Part shown: positions 17,377 to 26,604 of the stretch, piece after piece
How the letters are laid out: each line of letters opens with the position of its first letter
How positions within the stretch are numbered: position 1 is the first letter of the stretch
Origin: an uncultured Pseudomonadota bacterium
Lineage (GTDB): Bacteria > Pseudomonadota > Alphaproteobacteria > Rs-D84
Length of the DNA stretch: 64,000 bases
Direction of reading: 5' to 3'
NCBI GenBank assembly: GCA_900320405.1
Contig: OOHM01000003.1
Location: 23,640-87,639 of the forward strand
Made by a program: the position numbers and the translations under genes
The notes under the pieces: model-generated
Seen by the model: only the letters and a program-made list of their open reading frames with translations
Told to the model about the DNA's origin: nothing
Database searches by the model: none

Positions 17377-17823
17377 TTATGAAATCTTCGCAATTCTGCG
17401 GCGGCGTTTTTCGCAATCGTCAAATGGACTTTCAAGGAAAGCCTGGGCGCAAAGGAACGCCATTTCAATATCTATATCGTCCGCACCAAATGCCAAAACA
17501 TTTATGTCATCATGGAAACGGTCGTCGCGTGCCTGGTCCGGTCTATCACAGCGCGATGCGCGAATATGGCGATAACGATTCGCGGCAATTTGTACCCCGG
17601 CACCCGTGCCACATACCAATATTCCACGTGTTTCCGGTTCGCCATCCATTGCGTCCGCCAATGTTTTTGCAACGTCCGGAAAATCAACCGGTGTATTCAA
17701 ATCGTCGGTCCCCAGGTTCACCATATTATACCCCAGTGCACTTAACATTTCGATTAAATACAGTTTAAGCCCTACCCCACGATGGTCGGCGGCAATGAAA
17801 ACTTTTTCGATTGATTTATTCAT
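17377..17823 (-). CDS. rpiB: Ribose-5-phosphate isomerase B (RpiB/LacAB family)
   Basis: 148 residues. ADHRG near residue 13 and VCGTGAGVQIAANR around 70-83 are the substrate site; Cys71 in CGTG is the catalytic base of RpiB. The segment HNDANVLAFG of typical family members appears as FHDDINVLAFG. It interconverts ribulose and ribose 5-phosphate in the pentose phosphate pathway. The start overlaps the bactofilin gene by 8 nt, so it is the third gene of an M23-bactofilin-rpiB operon. Confidence 0.88.
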   Translation of the reverse strand: MNKSIEKVFIAADHRGVGLKLYLIEMLSALGYNMVNLGTDDLNTPVDFPDVAKTLADAMDGEPETRGILVCGTGAGVQIAANRYRHIRASRCDRPDQARDDRFHDDINVLAFGADDIDIEMAFLCAQAFLESPFDDCEKRRRRIAKIS

Positions 17824-18169
17824 GTTTTTTGTCCTTGCGTTTTGCCAATTTGCATTCCAGACCCGTATTGGCGGTTATGTTCAATGTTCGATACGACAGC
17901 ACCCCCGTCATTTGCGCGTGCGAAAATACGTTCGCGATTTCAACCGTTGCCGGGCCGTCCAATGTTCCGTGCAGAAATAAATTGTCGGCAATAATTTTAC
18001 CTTGGACCGTGCCACCACGGCCAATAACAACCGTTTCGGCAACAATGTCGCCAACGACATGACCGTGGATTTGGACACTGTGGTCGGTTTTAATATCGCC
18101 GGTCAATTTGCATCCCGCGCCAATAATGGTTGGTGAAGTCTTTTCATCTGCGTTTGTAAATGCCAACAT
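17816..18169 (-). CDS. Bactofilin
   Basis: 117 residues with the right-handed beta-helix repeats of bactofilins: IGAGCKLTGDIKTDHSVQIHGHVVGDI, then VVIGRGGTVQGKI and LFLHGTLDGPATVEIA (partial quotes). Short flanking tails, as usual. Bactofilins polymerise without nucleotide and position cell-wall enzymes on the membrane, for example in stalk and helical shape. The gene follows the M23 peptidase by 13 nt; this pairing is known in Caulobacter and Helicobacter, so a shared role in cell shape is likely. Confidence 0.92.
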   Translation of the reverse strand: MLAFTNADEKTSPTIIGAGCKLTGDIKTDHSVQIHGHVVGDIVAETVVIGRGGTVQGKIIADNLFLHGTLDGPATVEIANVFSHAQMTGVLSYRTLNITANTGLECKLAKRKDKKHE

Positions 18170-18182
18170 TTTTCTTTCCTTT

Positions 18183-19460
18183 CTATTCTTTTACGAATTT
18201 TTCTGGGTCAAACGGATTTCCCTTGTACCGAATTTCGTAATGCAGGTGCGGCCCCGTTGAACGGCCCGAAGACCCGCCCAGCCCCACAATTGTTCCCGGT
18301 CGCACCCAATCGCCGCGCGACACAGTTATTTTGGACAAATGCGCGTACAATGTTGTGAATCCCAATCCGTGGTCAATTTCAACCGTTGTGCCATACCCGA
18401 CGCGTTCGCCCGCCGATATAACCCGACCCGGCGCGACCGCCATCAATTCTGTGCCAATTTTCCCGGCAAAGTCTATGCCACGATGGAATTTTGGGGTACC
18501 TGTAAATGGATCTTGGCGGGTGCCATATTTAGATGTGACACGGACACTTTTTACCGGTGCACCCAACGGCAAAATGCGGCGCAATTTGTTAAGCCCGTTC
18601 CACAGCGTGATATCATTCGCCAATTTTTGATATTTTTCATCCAATTCTTTATCTATTTCCAGTGGATTAAATGCCGCCCCCACCAATTGGTTTGAATATT
18701 TGTTTGCGTGTTTGACCAATTCGGCCTCGCCCAGGCCAAGTACGGCCAATGCGCCATTTATGCGCTTTAATTCGTCGCGCAATTCGGCGGTATTATCGGC
18801 CGCCAATTTAGATACCGCATCTATGATTTTGGTGTCAGCTTCGACAACCTTGGACACGGTTTCCAATATTTCAATATCGCGTTTTTTTATTTCGATGTTT
18901 TCGGCGCGCGTCAATTCATATTCAATTGCCAAATCAGATATTTTCGAATATTCGGGCGCATAGTCTTCATTGGTGAACATTTCGGTTATGCGGGTTTTCA
19001 AAAAGTCCAATTCACCCCATGTTTTAAGTCGTTCGTTAATCAAATCTTCTTTTTGTGCATCGGTCAGTTTTTTATCTTTTAATAATTTATCATCAATAAC
19101 ATTTATATTTTTGGTCAAATCGTTATATTTTCCAAGATAGTTTCGCAGGTCTATCATATGGGTGGCGTATTTTTCGCGCATTTGTTCCAATTGTTGGGTT
19201 CGATTTTGCAACATTGGGCGGTGATACAAAAATACATATGTTGACCAAGATGCCCATATGATTAATCCCGCCTTGGCACAGAATTTTGTGAAACGCCAAA
19301 AACTGCTTTGATTAAAAGTATAAACATTGCCCCGTGGGGTATCCATAACCGTGAATTCGCGGGGCGGAAAAATACGCACAATTACGCGCCAAATGGCCCG
19401 AAAAGGCGCCGTTATAAATGCCCATAGTGATGTAAAATATCGTGTTATAAAGTTTATCAT
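18183..19460 (-). CDS. Membrane-anchored M23 peptidase (LytM domain) with coiled coil
   Basis: 425 residues. One membrane segment at about 61-79, after a basic cytoplasmic part. Residues 85-260 are Lys/Glu/Leu-rich and predicted coiled coil. The M23 domain fills the C-terminal 110 residues: HRGIDFAG (first metal ligands), VEIDHGLGFTTLYAHLS and GPHLHYEIRY with the HxH motif. All zinc and catalytic residues are present, so it should be an active peptidoglycan endopeptidase in the periplasm. It is first in an operon with bactofilin, which supports a role in shaping the wall. Confidence 0.92.
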   Translation of the reverse strand: MINFITRYFTSLWAFITAPFRAIWRVIVRIFPPREFTVMDTPRGNVYTFNQSSFWRFTKFCAKAGLIIWASWSTYVFLYHRPMLQNRTQQLEQMREKYATHMIDLRNYLGKYNDLTKNINVIDDKLLKDKKLTDAQKEDLINERLKTWGELDFLKTRITEMFTNEDYAPEYSKISDLAIEYELTRAENIEIKKRDIEILETVSKVVEADTKIIDAVSKLAADNTAELRDELKRINGALAVLGLGEAELVKHANKYSNQLVGAAFNPLEIDKELDEKYQKLANDITLWNGLNKLRRILPLGAPVKSVRVTSKYGTRQDPFTGTPKFHRGIDFAGKIGTELMAVAPGRVISAGERVGYGTTVEIDHGLGFTTLYAHLSKITVSRGDWVRPGTIVGLGGSSGRSTGPHLHYEIRYKGNPFDPEKFVKE

Positions 19461-19509
19461 AACGGAAACAGCATAGTAAAATAATCTTTAATAGTCAAGT
19501 AGTCACCAC

Positions 19510-20199
19510 CTAGCGTGATTTTTTCTGGCGGGCCTTGAACAAATCGGCAATTGATTTGCCGTGACGCAGGATTTGCGCGTTGTTCATATTTATGCCCCGG
19601 AAAATTTGCGTGTGTGGCGCGCGCCCCACCCGTCCCGACAATAATACCCGTTCTGCAACATTTTTATTGCTAAAAAGTGGTAATACACGAAAGTTGCCAC
19701 AGTGGCGCGTCATTTCTGCCAGAATAACCGCGGTTTTTGGTGTGTCCACTATTATGGCGAACATTCCGCCTGGTTTGACGCGCGCGATACATTTGCGTGT
19801 CCATTGAACCAAATCTGCATTATGATGCGCATTATGCGCGGCGGGGGTGCCGTTAAAGTATGGCGGGTTCGTAATTACTAAATCGAATGTTTGACCGGTG
19901 CGCCATGTTATTATATCGGTGTTTACAAATTCCGCCGTTTGATTATTTAATGCAAAATTTTCCCGTGCCGCGTCCAACATATCGGGCGATATATCAATTG
20001 CGGTCATTTTAATATTTGGTATGCGTGCCATTAAACACAATGCGACCCCACCGGTACCCGTGCCCACATCCAAAACCGTTTTGGGTGTGTCGTCAACAAA
20101 CGCCGCCAACCATACCGCATCAGATGTTGGGTTGTATATTCCACGGCGCATTTTCACGCGTCCGCCCATAATAGTAAAAATGTCTTGTTTTTCTGTCAC
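19510..20199 (-). CDS. tRNA1(Val) N6-methyltransferase-like enzyme (TrmN6 family)
   Basis: 229 residues. SAM-binding motif I is VLDVGTGTGGVALCLM near residue 42; acidic motif II AIDISPDML; the catalytic NPPY of N6-adenine or glutamine methyltransferases is in LVITNPPYFNG. The beginning GGRVKMRRGIYNPTSDAVWLAAF matches the TrmN6 group, which methylates A37 of tRNA-Val. Substrate by family only. It lies 49 nt upstream of the M23 gene in the same direction and diverges from the 20238 gene. Confidence 0.82.
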   Translation of the reverse strand: MTEKQDIFTIMGGRVKMRRGIYNPTSDAVWLAAFVDDTPKTVLDVGTGTGGVALCLMARIPNIKMTAIDISPDMLDAARENFALNNQTAEFVNTDIITWRTGQTFDLVITNPPYFNGTPAAHNAHHNADLVQWTRKCIARVKPGGMFAIIVDTPKTAVILAEMTRHCGNFRVLPLFSNKNVAERVLLSGRVGRAPHTQIFRGINMNNAQILRHGKSIADLFKARQKKSR

Positions 20200-20237
20200 G
20201 CCTATATAATAATCTATTAAAAATAAAAGGCAAGTTT

Positions 20238-21257
20238 ATGTTTGACGAAAGTTTGGTCGTGGCAAGTGCAGTTAGTGCGTTTAATAATGCCGCCGTTGTG
20301 GCGCCTGCTTTTTTGTGGAATGCGGTGTTGGCGTCGCCATTGTTTGTTGCGGTGTATGTGTTTGGACGCAAATTTTTAGACGGTACCGGTCTGCGTCCCT
20401 ATGTGACGGGTGCGCGTATAAATTTTTGGACAATTGTGTTTACGGCATTGTGGGTTGTGTTTATGGGTGGAAATTATGATGTGTTGCGGGACGGGGTATC
20501 ACTTTTGCCGTGGGTCACGGCCGTGATTTTGTTCGCTGCATCTGTTTTTATTGGAATAAATACTCGTGCGGTTAAGTTCCCGATTTGGTACGGTCGGCGT
20601 GATGCGTCAAAGCGTCGTCGTTGGTGGATAAATGTGTTGGTTTTTGCAATTGCGATGGTTCCCGTGGGTTTAAGTGACACACTGAATTGGTGGGGGCCGA
20701 TATTGCAGATTGGTGCGGTTTTAATTGGTTTTATTCTTGGGCGTCGTTCGGGTTGGCAAATTCGTGCAACAATATGCGCCGTGGGTGTTATGTTGGCAAC
20801 CACAATTGGAATTTTAATGCAACCTGAATTGTGGCGTTTTGGGCAATTGGGAAATTTGACACCGGCGCATTTGATTTGGATTATGATGGTTGGTATTTTG
20901 GCGGCGGCAACGATTGCCTTGGGTGTGGTAAACGCCCGTGGGCGTATTCACCAAAGTGCATATGTCAAATTAAAATGGCTGATGCGGTTTGTGACGGTGT
21001 TGGCGGTGATATTATTCTTGCTGACCGAGGCGGTACCGATTTTCATCGGCGCAATTGTGATGGCGTTCGTTTTGTTCGCAATGTCTGTGTGGCATTCAGA
21101 ATCTGTCCCGGATGTGTTGGTTAATCGTGCGGTTGCGTTGACCACTGTTGCATTTGGGGTGTTGACTGGGTTGGTGGTTGTGACCGCAATGGGTGTGCTG
21201 TGGTATGCCGTGTTGCGTGATGATACGACCCGGGCAGATGCGAAATTCTTGTTATAA
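20238..21257 (+). CDS. Multi-pass membrane protein of unknown function
   Basis: 339 residues with about ten hydrophobic segments and a conspicuous basic loop (WYGRRDASKRRRWW) around residues 115-130. It starts MFDESLVVAS with AAAAGG about 10 nt upstream and ends RADAKFLL. I see no transporter signature. It precedes lpxA by 87 nt on the same strand; whether it works with lipid A genes is open. Confidence 0.65.
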   Translation: MFDESLVVASAVSAFNNAAVVAPAFLWNAVLASPLFVAVYVFGRKFLDGTGLRPYVTGARINFWTIVFTALWVVFMGGNYDVLRDGVSLLPWVTAVILFAASVFIGINTRAVKFPIWYGRRDASKRRRWWINVLVFAIAMVPVGLSDTLNWWGPILQIGAVLIGFILGRRSGWQIRATICAVGVMLATTIGILMQPELWRFGQLGNLTPAHLIWIMMVGILAAATIALGVVNARGRIHQSAYVKLKWLMRFVTVLAVILFLLTEAVPIFIGAIVMAFVLFAMSVWHSESVPDVLVNRAVALTTVAFGVLTGLVVVTAMGVLWYAVLRDDTTRADAKFLL

Positions 21258-21344
21258 TTCGTTATATTTATTGAATATAAATATGCGGCCGCATAATGTA
21301 GTATTTGCATAAGAAAATAACCAAATATTTAGGGTGATTGACTT

Positions 21345-22145
21345 ATGACAAATATACATCCAACCGCAATTATTCGTGAAGGTGCCGTTATTGGTGCGGA
21401 CTGTAAAATTGGCCCATTTTGCATTGTGGGGTCTAATGTTGTCTTGGGCGAACGCGTGGAATTGGTTTCCAATGTTGTTATTGATGGTAAAACATCAATT
21501 GGTGATGATTCGATTGTTTACCCGTTTGCCGTTCTTGGCGTGATGAGCCAAGATTTGAAGTGGCAGGATGAATCCGCCATGACCGGTCTGCGTATTGGGA
21601 AACGGTGTCGCATTCGTGAATATGTGACAATTCATTCGGGGACACCGGCGTCGGATGGTACGGTAATTGGCGATGATTGCCAGATTATGGTGAATGCACA
21701 CGTTGGCCACGATTGCAAGATTGGGAACAGTGTGGTTATGTCTAACCTGGTCCAGGTTGCCGGCCATGTCGAGGTTGAAGATTTCGCAATTTTATCGGGT
21801 GATGTTATGGTTCTGCAATTTGCGCGCATCGGGCGCAACGCGTTTGTTGGGGGAATGTCGGGTGTTTCCAATGATATTCTGCCATATGCAATTTATGATG
21901 GACCGCGCGCAACATATCGTACGATAAATCGTGTTGGTTTGATGCGGCACGGTTTTACAAATGAAGATATGCACGCAATTCATTCTGTGTACAGCGCGGT
22001 TTTCCGCGAAACAGAAGGAACGGTGACGGAACGGTTGAACCGTATTCGGCGCGAAGTTAAAAACAACAAATACGCGATGGATGCGATTGACTTTATAGAA
22101 AATCGTTCAAAACGCGGAATCGGGACATCAAACAATGCAGAATAA
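21345..22145 (+). CDS. lpxA: UDP-N-acetylglucosamine acyltransferase LpxA
   Basis: 266 residues of left-handed beta-helix hexapeptide repeats, then a helical C-terminal domain. The sequence NAHVGHDC holds His119 and His122, matching E. coli His122 and the catalytic His125; AGHVEV keeps the His144 equivalent. At the position of E. coli His160 (VHQF) this protein has Leu157 (VLQF). DLKW corresponds to the E. coli Lys76 region. LpxA transfers 3-hydroxyacyl from ACP to UDP-GlcNAc, the first step of lipid A synthesis. Overlaps lpxB by 11 nt. The common neighbours fabZ and lpxD are absent here. Confidence 0.93.
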   Translation: MTNIHPTAIIREGAVIGADCKIGPFCIVGSNVVLGERVELVSNVVIDGKTSIGDDSIVYPFAVLGVMSQDLKWQDESAMTGLRIGKRCRIREYVTIHSGTPASDGTVIGDDCQIMVNAHVGHDCKIGNSVVMSNLVQVAGHVEVEDFAILSGDVMVLQFARIGRNAFVGGMSGVSNDILPYAIYDGPRATYRTINRVGLMRHGFTNEDMHAIHSVYSAVFRETEGTVTERLNRIRREVKNNKYAMDAIDFIENRSKRGIGTSNNAE

Positions 22146-23289
22146 AAAGACAAAAAAAATAAAAATATTTATAATCGCCGGCGAAGTTTCTGGGGATGCA
22201 TTGGCGGCACGTGTGATGCGGCGTATGGCGAACGCGGCGGAATTTATTGGTATTGGTGGCCATGATATGGTCGCGTGCGGATTGAAGTCCATATTTCCAC
22301 TGGGCGATTTGTCGGTAATGGGCATTACCGAGGTTTTGGCCCGTGCACGGACATTAACCCACCGGATAAAACAAACGGTTGAGGCGATTATTGAATCAAA
22401 ACCGGATTTGGTTTTAACGGTTGATTCACCGGGTTTTGCGTATTCTGTTATAAAAAAATTGCGTGCGTCACGTGCGGGACAGAAAATGATTGCGGACGGA
22501 TTGCGTTTCCATCATATTGTCGCGCCCCAGGTTTGGGCGTGGCGACCGGGGCGTGCAAAAAAATATGCGCGGGTTTTTGATAAATTGTATGCGTTTTTTG
22601 ATTTTGAAGTGCCATATTTCACCAAATATGGGTTGGATACAATTGCGGTTGGACATCCAATTGCCGAAAATATTATGGAATTGGCAAAATCAAAACCAAC
22701 GGAAGAAAAAATTATTACCCTGGTTCCCGGCAGTCGTGTTGGCGAGGTTAAGAAGTTAATGCCCGTATTTCGACGTGTTGTTGAAACATTGAATTCTTGT
22801 GGATATATGGGGTATAAATTCGCGATTCCAACCGTCGAAACGACCGAACGGTGTGTTCGTGCGGCATTGCGCGATTGGACAATAAAACCCGATATTGTTG
22901 GTGCAGATGTGCGATATGACCTGTATCGACGGACATATGTTGCAATCGCGGCCAGTGGAACCGTATCGGTGGAATTGGCAATGTTGCATGTGCCGACCAT
23001 TGTGACATATAAAATGAATCCCATAACCACATTGATTGGGCGGTTGCTTATCAAGGTGCGGTGGGTATCGTTGGTAAATATTTTGTTAAATCGTTCGGTG
23101 TACCCAGAATTTTTGGGTGGTGATGCGACGGCCGAGAATATTATAAACGAATTCGATTCAATAATTTTGCCGGCGAATCGTGATAAAATGATTGCAGAAT
23201 TGCATGCGGCGGACAATATGTGGGTTCGCCCCGAAGGTGTCGCCAGTCAAATAATCGCGGATGATATATTGAACACTATTCCGCGCTAA
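22135..23289 (+). CDS. lpxB: Lipid-A-disaccharide synthase LpxB
   Basis: 384 residues, GT19 family. Motifs: IIAGEVSGDALAARVM at the N-terminus, GIGGHDMVACG, SVMGITEVL, VDSPGFAYSV, HHIVAPQVWAWRPGRAKK, LVPGSRVGEVKKLMP and ASGTVSVELAM. It joins lipid X and UDP-diacylglucosamine to the tetraacyl disaccharide. Its start lies within the end of lpxA, a coupled pair as in many Gram-negatives. A repeat element and a terminator follow. Confidence 0.95.
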   Translation: MQNKKTKKIKIFIIAGEVSGDALAARVMRRMANAAEFIGIGGHDMVACGLKSIFPLGDLSVMGITEVLARARTLTHRIKQTVEAIIESKPDLVLTVDSPGFAYSVIKKLRASRAGQKMIADGLRFHHIVAPQVWAWRPGRAKKYARVFDKLYAFFDFEVPYFTKYGLDTIAVGHPIAENIMELAKSKPTEEKIITLVPGSRVGEVKKLMPVFRRVVETLNSCGYMGYKFAIPTVETTERCVRAALRDWTIKPDIVGADVRYDLYRRTYVAIAASGTVSVELAMLHVPTIVTYKMNPITTLIGRLLIKVRWVSLVNILLNRSVYPEFLGGDATAENIINEFDSIILPANRDKMIAELHAADNMWVRPEGVASQIIADDILNTIPR

Positions 23290-23292
23290 TGC

Positions 23293-23368
23293 CGTCATCC
23301 CGTTGTAAAACGGGGTCTATTCAGTCTCGTCGTGAATCAAAGAGATCCCGGCTTTCGCCGGGATGACG
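23293..23368. repeat. CGTCATCCCG ... CGGGATGACG palindromic intergenic repeat
   Basis: A 76-bp unit bounded by the 10-bp inverted arms CGTCATCCCG (23293-23302) and CGGGATGACG (23359-23368), with an inner hairpin GATCCCGGC...GCCGGGAT. One arm also occurs at 9397-9406. Repeats with this sequence style are widespread between genes in proteobacteria. Confidence 0.7.
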
Positions 23369-23376
23369 ATATAAAC

Positions 23377-23398
23377 CGGGGCAACGCCCCGTTTTTTA
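23377..23398 (+). terminator. Terminator of lpxA-lpxB
   Basis: CGGGGC/GCCCCG stem with loop AAC and six T. Its T run overlaps the stop codon of the converging 23396 gene. Confidence 0.8.
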
Positions 23399-26167
23399 AT
23401 TCAAGATACCATCTGGAACACCGTCTGGAATGTTGGCACAACCGTCTATTGGGCAAACCTGATTTGTTTCGGATATTCCGGGTTGTATAGGTGGTGTGGT
23501 TGAAGTGTTTGTTGTTTGTGTGCACCAGAAATCAAAAGTTCTATTTTGTACCACTTGCACGAACAAAGCTTGTTGTTGACTTAAAGTGCATATTTTCCTG
23601 ATAGGAGTTTGTGTATCATTATTGCCACTATTATCACAATTTTTATCGTTTGATATGCCCTGTGTTGGCAGTATTGCCATACATTTGGAAGATAAGCCAT
23701 TTTTACTTCTGCGTCCGCCGTTTTCCCAACATGAACACATGCCCCATGCGTTTGTGTCCACATTCAGTGTATAATCTTTTGGACACATATTTTCATAGTG
23801 TAGAGTTCCATATTGCGTGCCGTCATAGTAAGAGCTGATATAAAATAAACCATATGCACAATTTAAATTATTAATATCATAACTATACTGATTGTTTGCA
23901 TCGCAGCATGTACCCGTTGCAAGTCTGCATACATTACCGTTTGCGTCATCACTGGACCCATATCGTGTGTGGTCGATGAATTGTGCCTCGATAAATTTAC
24001 CCTGGACATTGGTGCATTGGGTAATAAGGCTGTCGATAATTTGATTATAAACCTCGGTCGCAACACCGGTTGGACGCAAACGACGATTCTTGAATTTATA
24101 ATTCGGGGCCGTCCAATCAATCGAGCCTTCGGCATCGCGCATTGCCCAACCATATGCATTTATATCATCGGTGCCGGTCGGGGCACTGTATTCATATTGC
24201 CCAAATGTGGTTGATGTTCCCTGGTGTGCGACAACCATATCCACCCCCCCAAAGATTTCTTCGATTTGGGATTTGCAACTGGCTATATCGGCAACCCGTT
24301 GTGCACACATTGATTTATAGCCAGATTTCCGTATACCGTCTTCATCGTATTCATACAGTGTGAACCAATCCAACGCCGTTTTTTTATCAACAGACGCCGT
24401 GGTATCAACAACATTCGGCGCAAACAGGCCACTGTTTGGCGCATAGAAATTTTCAAAGTTTGTGCCACCAAAGCTGTCAAAGCATTGTTGTGCGACCGCG
24501 CGACACGCCGCCAAAGTATCCGTATTCGTTTGGGCTTCGATATATGTGGCAATAACATCGTCGCCGAACATTCCATTACAAGATTTTATGTAATCCCCAC
24601 ACATTTGTTTGGTCAGAATGATTTTATCCGGAATTAATGATGTGTCCGATTGTCCATCAATTAACGCCGACATTGCCGCGGTTATTGCCGTTTCGCGTTC
24701 GGCATAGCACGCGGATATTAAATCAAAACATCCATTTTGTATGGTTTTAACCTTGGACTGTTGGGCATAATATATGTCCAACAGAGCCTTGTCCAGATAT
24801 TCCGCCCAAACAATGTCGGCGATTTCAGTACATTTGTTCAGTGCATCTGTTGCAAATTTCTTGGTCTTGTTCTCGAAATTTTTAAGAAATTTTTGGTTGT
24901 ATGGGTTTTGCGACAGTTTTTGGTCAACCACATCTTTGCCAAAGTCAAACTTTAACAATTTTCCCAATTCGTTAAAGTTAACAACCCCCGCAATTGGTGC
25001 ACCGGTTGTCACATCAATAAATTCGCCGTTGTCCAGGCATTTATGATAATTTGCACCGCATACTTGCTCGCTAAGAATGGCGGATTCAACTTCGTTTATA
25101 CATGTTGTCATATCAGATGAATTGTGTTTCTTGCGATTTTCAATGCGTGCCAAATCCAACATTGCGTCGCCTTCGCGGATGGCGGTTTTTAATTCTTTTG
25201 TTTTCCCCGCCAATGCAGATTGAACTGTGTTGCAATCTTGTTCAATTGCCATAAGATACGCCGTGACCGCCCTTTGCAGTGACGCGTCGTTGCAATCAGA
25301 TGCGACAACCGTGCGACACGATGGGTAAACCGCATTGTATAAATCAACACCGTTGTACGATGCGACAACCTGGGCCGTATCGTTTAGACCGAACATATTG
25401 GTTGTGTCAAATGATAAATTTATACTGTTCAAATCGGACCATTTTCCACCAACGGTCGCGTCTTCGCCGCGGATAGAATTCATAATCGCGGTCAGTAAAG
25501 CCTTGGATGCGGACACATCGCGGGTCAGTGCGTTTTCGCCATCAGATGCCGTGTGGACGGCGGTTGCCTGGGCCGCGGTCATTCCAACCATATCCAGGTT
25601 TTCTGTAAATTCGGACAGTTTTGCGTTTGTTTCGTCCAAACTTTTGCGTGTCGCACTCAGTTCATTTATGCGCGAACTGCAAGAACAACGACGATATTCA
25701 TCGTTTTTTAATGCGCAAAATTGATCCATACATTGGAAATACGCGCTTTTGCATTGGTTATATGCGGCGCCGGTTCGGGTTTCCGACATACTGGATACGG
25801 TCGAATTTGTTGGCGCGGCGGCGCGTGCGGTGATACCGCCGCGTACGTTCGCGTTGGTTGCATCGCGTGATGATGTTGCGGCGAACCGTCCCGGTATTAC
25901 CGCCGTGCGTGTGCGTGATACGGCGCCGGTTCGTGGCGTTGATATTGGCAATGTGCCGGCACGTGTTGCAACCATTTTTTGCGCCCGGGTTTGTGTCGTT
26001 GCACGTGCAGAATCCGGCCCGGTGCGCGTTGCGGTGGTCGCGTTTCGTGATTGTGTCGTTGCCGTACCGCGGGCAGTGGACAAAGATGCGCCGTCACGCA
26101 CCGCCGATATTGCGGGCGCGCCGACCAAAAAGCCCAGAATTGCGCCAAAAAGCAGAATTTTCTTCAT
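23396..26167 (-). CDS. Large secreted Cys-rich protein, CX6CMX3CAX8CXCS family
   Basis: 923 residues from the ATG at 26165-26167; a TTG ten codons upstream is less likely because the signal peptide MKKILLFGAILGFLVGAPAISA begins at the ATG. Residues 25-130 are an Arg/Thr/Ala-rich linker. The family pattern lies at 139-164. The following 500 residues align with the protein at 58635-60995: an EQDCNT helix, C-N-Y-KCLD, QNPYNQKFLKNF, CTEIADIVWAEY and a long Cys-containing helical part. The last 200 residues are Cys-rich and specific. Unknown function; probably surface or periplasmic and disulfide-bonded. Single gene. Confidence 0.82.
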   Translation of the reverse strand: MKKILLFGAILGFLVGAPAISAVRDGASLSTARGTATTQSRNATTATRTGPDSARATTQTRAQKMVATRAGTLPISTPRTGAVSRTRTAVIPGRFAATSSRDATNANVRGGITARAAAPTNSTVSSMSETRTGAAYNQCKSAYFQCMDQFCALKNDEYRRCSCSSRINELSATRKSLDETNAKLSEFTENLDMVGMTAAQATAVHTASDGENALTRDVSASKALLTAIMNSIRGEDATVGGKWSDLNSINLSFDTTNMFGLNDTAQVVASYNGVDLYNAVYPSCRTVVASDCNDASLQRAVTAYLMAIEQDCNTVQSALAGKTKELKTAIREGDAMLDLARIENRKKHNSSDMTTCINEVESAILSEQVCGANYHKCLDNGEFIDVTTGAPIAGVVNFNELGKLLKFDFGKDVVDQKLSQNPYNQKFLKNFENKTKKFATDALNKCTEIADIVWAEYLDKALLDIYYAQQSKVKTIQNGCFDLISACYAERETAITAAMSALIDGQSDTSLIPDKIILTKQMCGDYIKSCNGMFGDDVIATYIEAQTNTDTLAACRAVAQQCFDSFGGTNFENFYAPNSGLFAPNVVDTTASVDKKTALDWFTLYEYDEDGIRKSGYKSMCAQRVADIASCKSQIEEIFGGVDMVVAHQGTSTTFGQYEYSAPTGTDDINAYGWAMRDAEGSIDWTAPNYKFKNRRLRPTGVATEVYNQIIDSLITQCTNVQGKFIEAQFIDHTRYGSSDDANGNVCRLATGTCCDANNQYSYDINNLNCAYGLFYISSYYDGTQYGTLHYENMCPKDYTLNVDTNAWGMCSCWENGGRRSKNGLSSKCMAILPTQGISNDKNCDNSGNNDTQTPIRKICTLSQQQALFVQVVQNRTFDFWCTQTTNTSTTPPIQPGISETNQVCPIDGCANIPDGVPDGILN

Positions 26168-26247
26168 CTCTGAAATAAATGTTAGCAAAATTTGCAAATA
26201 TTGGGCAAGAGAAAAATAGTAGATTTATGTGGCATTTTTGTTATGTA

Positions 26248-26272
26248 AAAAGCCCGCACTTTTTTGTGCGGA
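26248..26272 (-). terminator. Terminator after the tRNA-Val 3' copy
   Basis: On the minus strand a CCGCAC/GTGCGG stem with a T-rich loop and a following T run. It lies just behind the copied tRNA-Val end, where one would expect the original terminator of the tRNA operon. Confidence 0.7.
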
Positions 26273-26284
26273 CCAATAAAATGT

Positions 26285-26430
26285 ATGGTGGATGTGATTG
26301 GATTGAACTTCGGTTTTTCAAACCTCGTTCGCACTGGCGCAAATCGGTCTGTCGACCGACCGGCGCACTCCCGTTCGCCTTTTGCTGGTTGTCGAACCAA
26401 TCGCCGTTGGTTCTTCATCCAATCACAAAA
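26285..26430 (-). repeat. Structured element ending in a copy of the tRNA-Val 3' end
   Basis: 26285-26302 repeats the 3' 18 nt of the tRNA-Val locus (26491-26508) exactly, including CCA, and a diverged T-arm continues to 26308. The segment is closed by inverted arms GTGATTGGAT (from 26295) and ATCCAATCAC (to about 26429) and contains several nested GC-rich hairpins. No protein is encoded. A decayed terminator-like hairpin (CGGG...CCCG plus T run on the minus strand) sits at about 26430-26450, between this element and the tRNA. Confidence 0.7.
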
Positions 26431-26462
26431 AAACCGGGACGGACCCGAATTTTATATCGCCC

Positions 26463-26494
26463 AATCGCGGCTTTGTGAATGCAAAGACGGATGG
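26463..26494 (-). repeat. Hairpin repeat abutting the tRNA-Val CCA end
   Basis: On the minus strand CCATCCGTCTTTGCA, five variable bases, CAAAG, then CGCGAT, beginning within the CCA region of tRNA-Val. A second copy is at 26911-26941 behind tRNA-Leu(CAG). The CTTTG/CAAAG parts can pair. Confidence 0.65.
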
Positions 26495-26568
26495 TGGATG
26501 TGATTGGACTCGAACCAACGACCTCTTCGATGTGAACGAAGCGCTCTAACCAACTGAGCTACACATCC
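26492..26568 (-). tRNA. tRNA-Val(CAC)
   Basis: 77-nt cloverleaf on the minus strand: acceptor GGATGTG/CACATCC, anticodon stem CTTCG/CGAAG with loop TTCACAT (anticodon CAC), T-arm GGTTCGAGTCC, discriminator A and encoded CCA. It lies 60 nt behind tRNA-Leu(UAA) and is probably co-transcribed. Confidence 0.96.
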
Positions 26569-26604
26569 GGAATTTTCATAATTTTTATCCGTTCCTAACG
26601 GATT

